Origin: Glomus cerebriforme
Lineage: Eukaryota; Glomeromycota; Glomeromycetes; Glomerales; Glomeraceae
Reading direction: 5' to 3'
DNA length: 16,567 bases
Assembly (NCBI GenBank): GCA_003550305.1
Contig: QKYT01000087.1
Location: forward strand, 113,711 to 130,277
The translations under genes and the position numbers were made by a program. Under the pieces are notes generated by a model. It was not told where the DNA came from. It saw nothing but the letters and a program-made list of their open reading frames with translations, and searched no databases. How positions within the stretch are numbered: the first letter of the stretch is position 1; the number at the start of each line of letters is the position of its first letter. Positions 15,638-16,567 of this stretch are shown one piece after another.

Positions 15638-16412
15638 TCTGAAATGTGACAGGTTACGCCGAAATGTTAAATGATCAGACTGACCGTCTTTACTGTGACT
15701 ACAGTATCAACAAAACAAATTAATAAGACGTTTTTTTTTTTAAAAAAAAAAAAACTTCCTTTCCTTTATTTTTTAGGGACAGCCTTTTGGACTTTGAAAA
15801 TGGGCAAAATGGAGATATTTCTTTTTATTTTTTTTATATTTATTTTTGTTATTTCTTATTTTAGAAATATCACTAATACTGTATTTCCTTATTTTTTTAG
15901 GAACAGCTTCTTGAATTTAGAAATGGGCAAAATGAAGGTATGTTTTTATATTTTTATGTTTATTTTTTTGTCTTAGAAACGTTGCTAATATTTCTTTTTC
16001 TTTATTTTTTTTTTAAAAACAACCTCTTGAACTTTGAAATGGAGGTGTTTTTTTAATTTTTTTATATTTTTATACATTGTAAACAAACTCTTTGATGTAT
16101 TTACTACAAATAATACGATAGTTTTGAACTTTTAATATTAAAAATAATAGAAAACTAAAAAAAACGCGAAAATGATTTTTAAAAAATAATAATATAATAA
16201 ATATATTGAAAAGTAAAAAATATATATCTTTGTCGGTAATTATGGGTAAAGATTCAATAGTTTTGACCGGCAAAAAAAAATAAAATTGGGAATGACTATT
16301 TGACGACAGTTGTAATCTAAAGCAATATAATATTATTTTGATCTAAAAAAAAAAATAGAATTATAAATTAAAATGATTAATATATTCGGCATAACCTGTT
16401 ACACATTTCACA
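15638..16412. repeat. Imperfect inverted repeat pair enclosing a tandem repeat
   Basis: CTGAAATGTGACAGGTTACG at about 15640-15659 is mirrored by CATAACCTGTTACACATTTC at about 16390-16409. The match extends through GCCGAA and weakly beyond both sides, with a 1-2 base gap. The interval is about 770 bases with no transposase. This may be an old non-autonomous element or the arms of a larger inverted duplication; no target duplication was identified. Confidence 0.45.
15777..16075 (+). repeat. Three degenerate copies of an exon-like unit of about 120 bp
   Basis: Units start at 15777 (GGACAGCCTTTTGGACTTTG), 15901 (GAACAGCTTCTTGAATTTAG) and about 16017 (AAACAACCTCTTGAACTTTG). Each contains 'GAAATGG' with 'GCAAAATGGAG/GAAGG' and is followed by a T-rich stretch. 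The first two are preceded by TTTTTAG, like a splice acceptor, and the second is followed by GTATGTTT, like a donor. The unit therefore resembles a mini-exon plus intron, tandemly duplicated. The plus frame spanning 15671-15976 is largely translated poly-T and is not credited as a gene. Confidence 0.55.
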
Positions 16413-16567
16413 CGTGCCTTTTTTCTTTTTCACCATACATAGGTGAATTTTTTCATAAATTCTGTAGGTTGTTATATAAAATATTAAAATATTTAGTAGG
16501 ATTACCAACTATAATATTATCATAAGAAGTTTTTATAAAAATATAATTAGATATTTATTTATTTTTA
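16076..16567. other. AT-rich end of window, nothing recognised
   Basis: Apart from the right arm of the inverted repeat near 16378-16412, this stretch shows only low-complexity AT-rich sequence. A 67-codon minus frame here is compositionally biased and has no family resemblance. Confidence 0.4.

Noticed and set aside
15671..15976. 101-codon plus frame
   Set aside because: It consists mostly of Phe/Ile runs from poly-T and crosses tandem repeat units with splice-like borders, so it is not a credible protein.
16070..16273. 67-codon minus frame near the window end
   Set aside because: Low-complexity hydrophobic translation of AT-rich DNA.

Overview
The window is a very AT-rich eukaryotic segment with short (about 60 to 75 base) GT...AG introns, long poly-A/T tracts and dense remnants of expanded gene families. 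Protein style (tyrosine-kinase-like kinases with an N-terminal CxxC...CxxC zinc ribbon, the linker 'NFTNWTSGN..IDNFIQEMQL', the block 'EWIPYNQF', and a tail containing 'HPQAIYTSR') resembles the lineage-expanded kinases of arbuscular mycorrhizal fungi (Rhizophagus/Glomus group). The organism call is from memory of protein style, not from a search.

Layout. 1-963 (minus): two exons of a TKL-like kinase running off the left edge at its APE motif. 964-5000: mostly non-coding AT-rich DNA with small degraded pieces (a 'TGDIHPDEW' remnant near 2877, a kinase C-lobe end at 3490-3678, a cluster of TTTGTCACAT motifs at 4776-4922). 5075-9082 (plus): the main locus, six tandem copies of a kinase N-terminal module (zinc ribbon, linker, N-lobe strands to the hinge) followed by one C-lobe. 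Every unit carries the same phase-0 intron, and the reading frame is open across units 1-5. A one-base deletion in the first part of exon 6 breaks it. 9083-11062: AT-rich DNA, then a decayed F-box-like gene (minus) split by a 739-bp non-autonomous element with 38/39-bp inverted termini and a perfect 9-bp target duplication (Mutator-like signature). 11063-13055: no gene seen. 13056-15335 (minus): a decayed multi-exon gene with cysteine/histidine motifs, interrupted by a 949-bp Tc1/mariner-like element with 27-bp inverted termini, TA duplication and a broken, internally deleted transposase. 15638-16412: a pair of inverted repeats enclosing three degenerate copies of an exon-like unit of about 120 bp. 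The last 150 bases hold nothing recognised.

Working interpretation: a kinase-rich, repeat-rich accessory region. The most unusual object is the N-lobe concatemer. Its internal duplication joined the kinase hinge ('YIMV') to the start of the next zinc ribbon, making repeats that contain half a kinase plus an intron. It could encode a roughly 1,200-residue multi-N-lobe protein (if the frameshift is a sequence error), a family of proteins by exon skipping, or a normal 425-residue kinase from an internal start at 7731.
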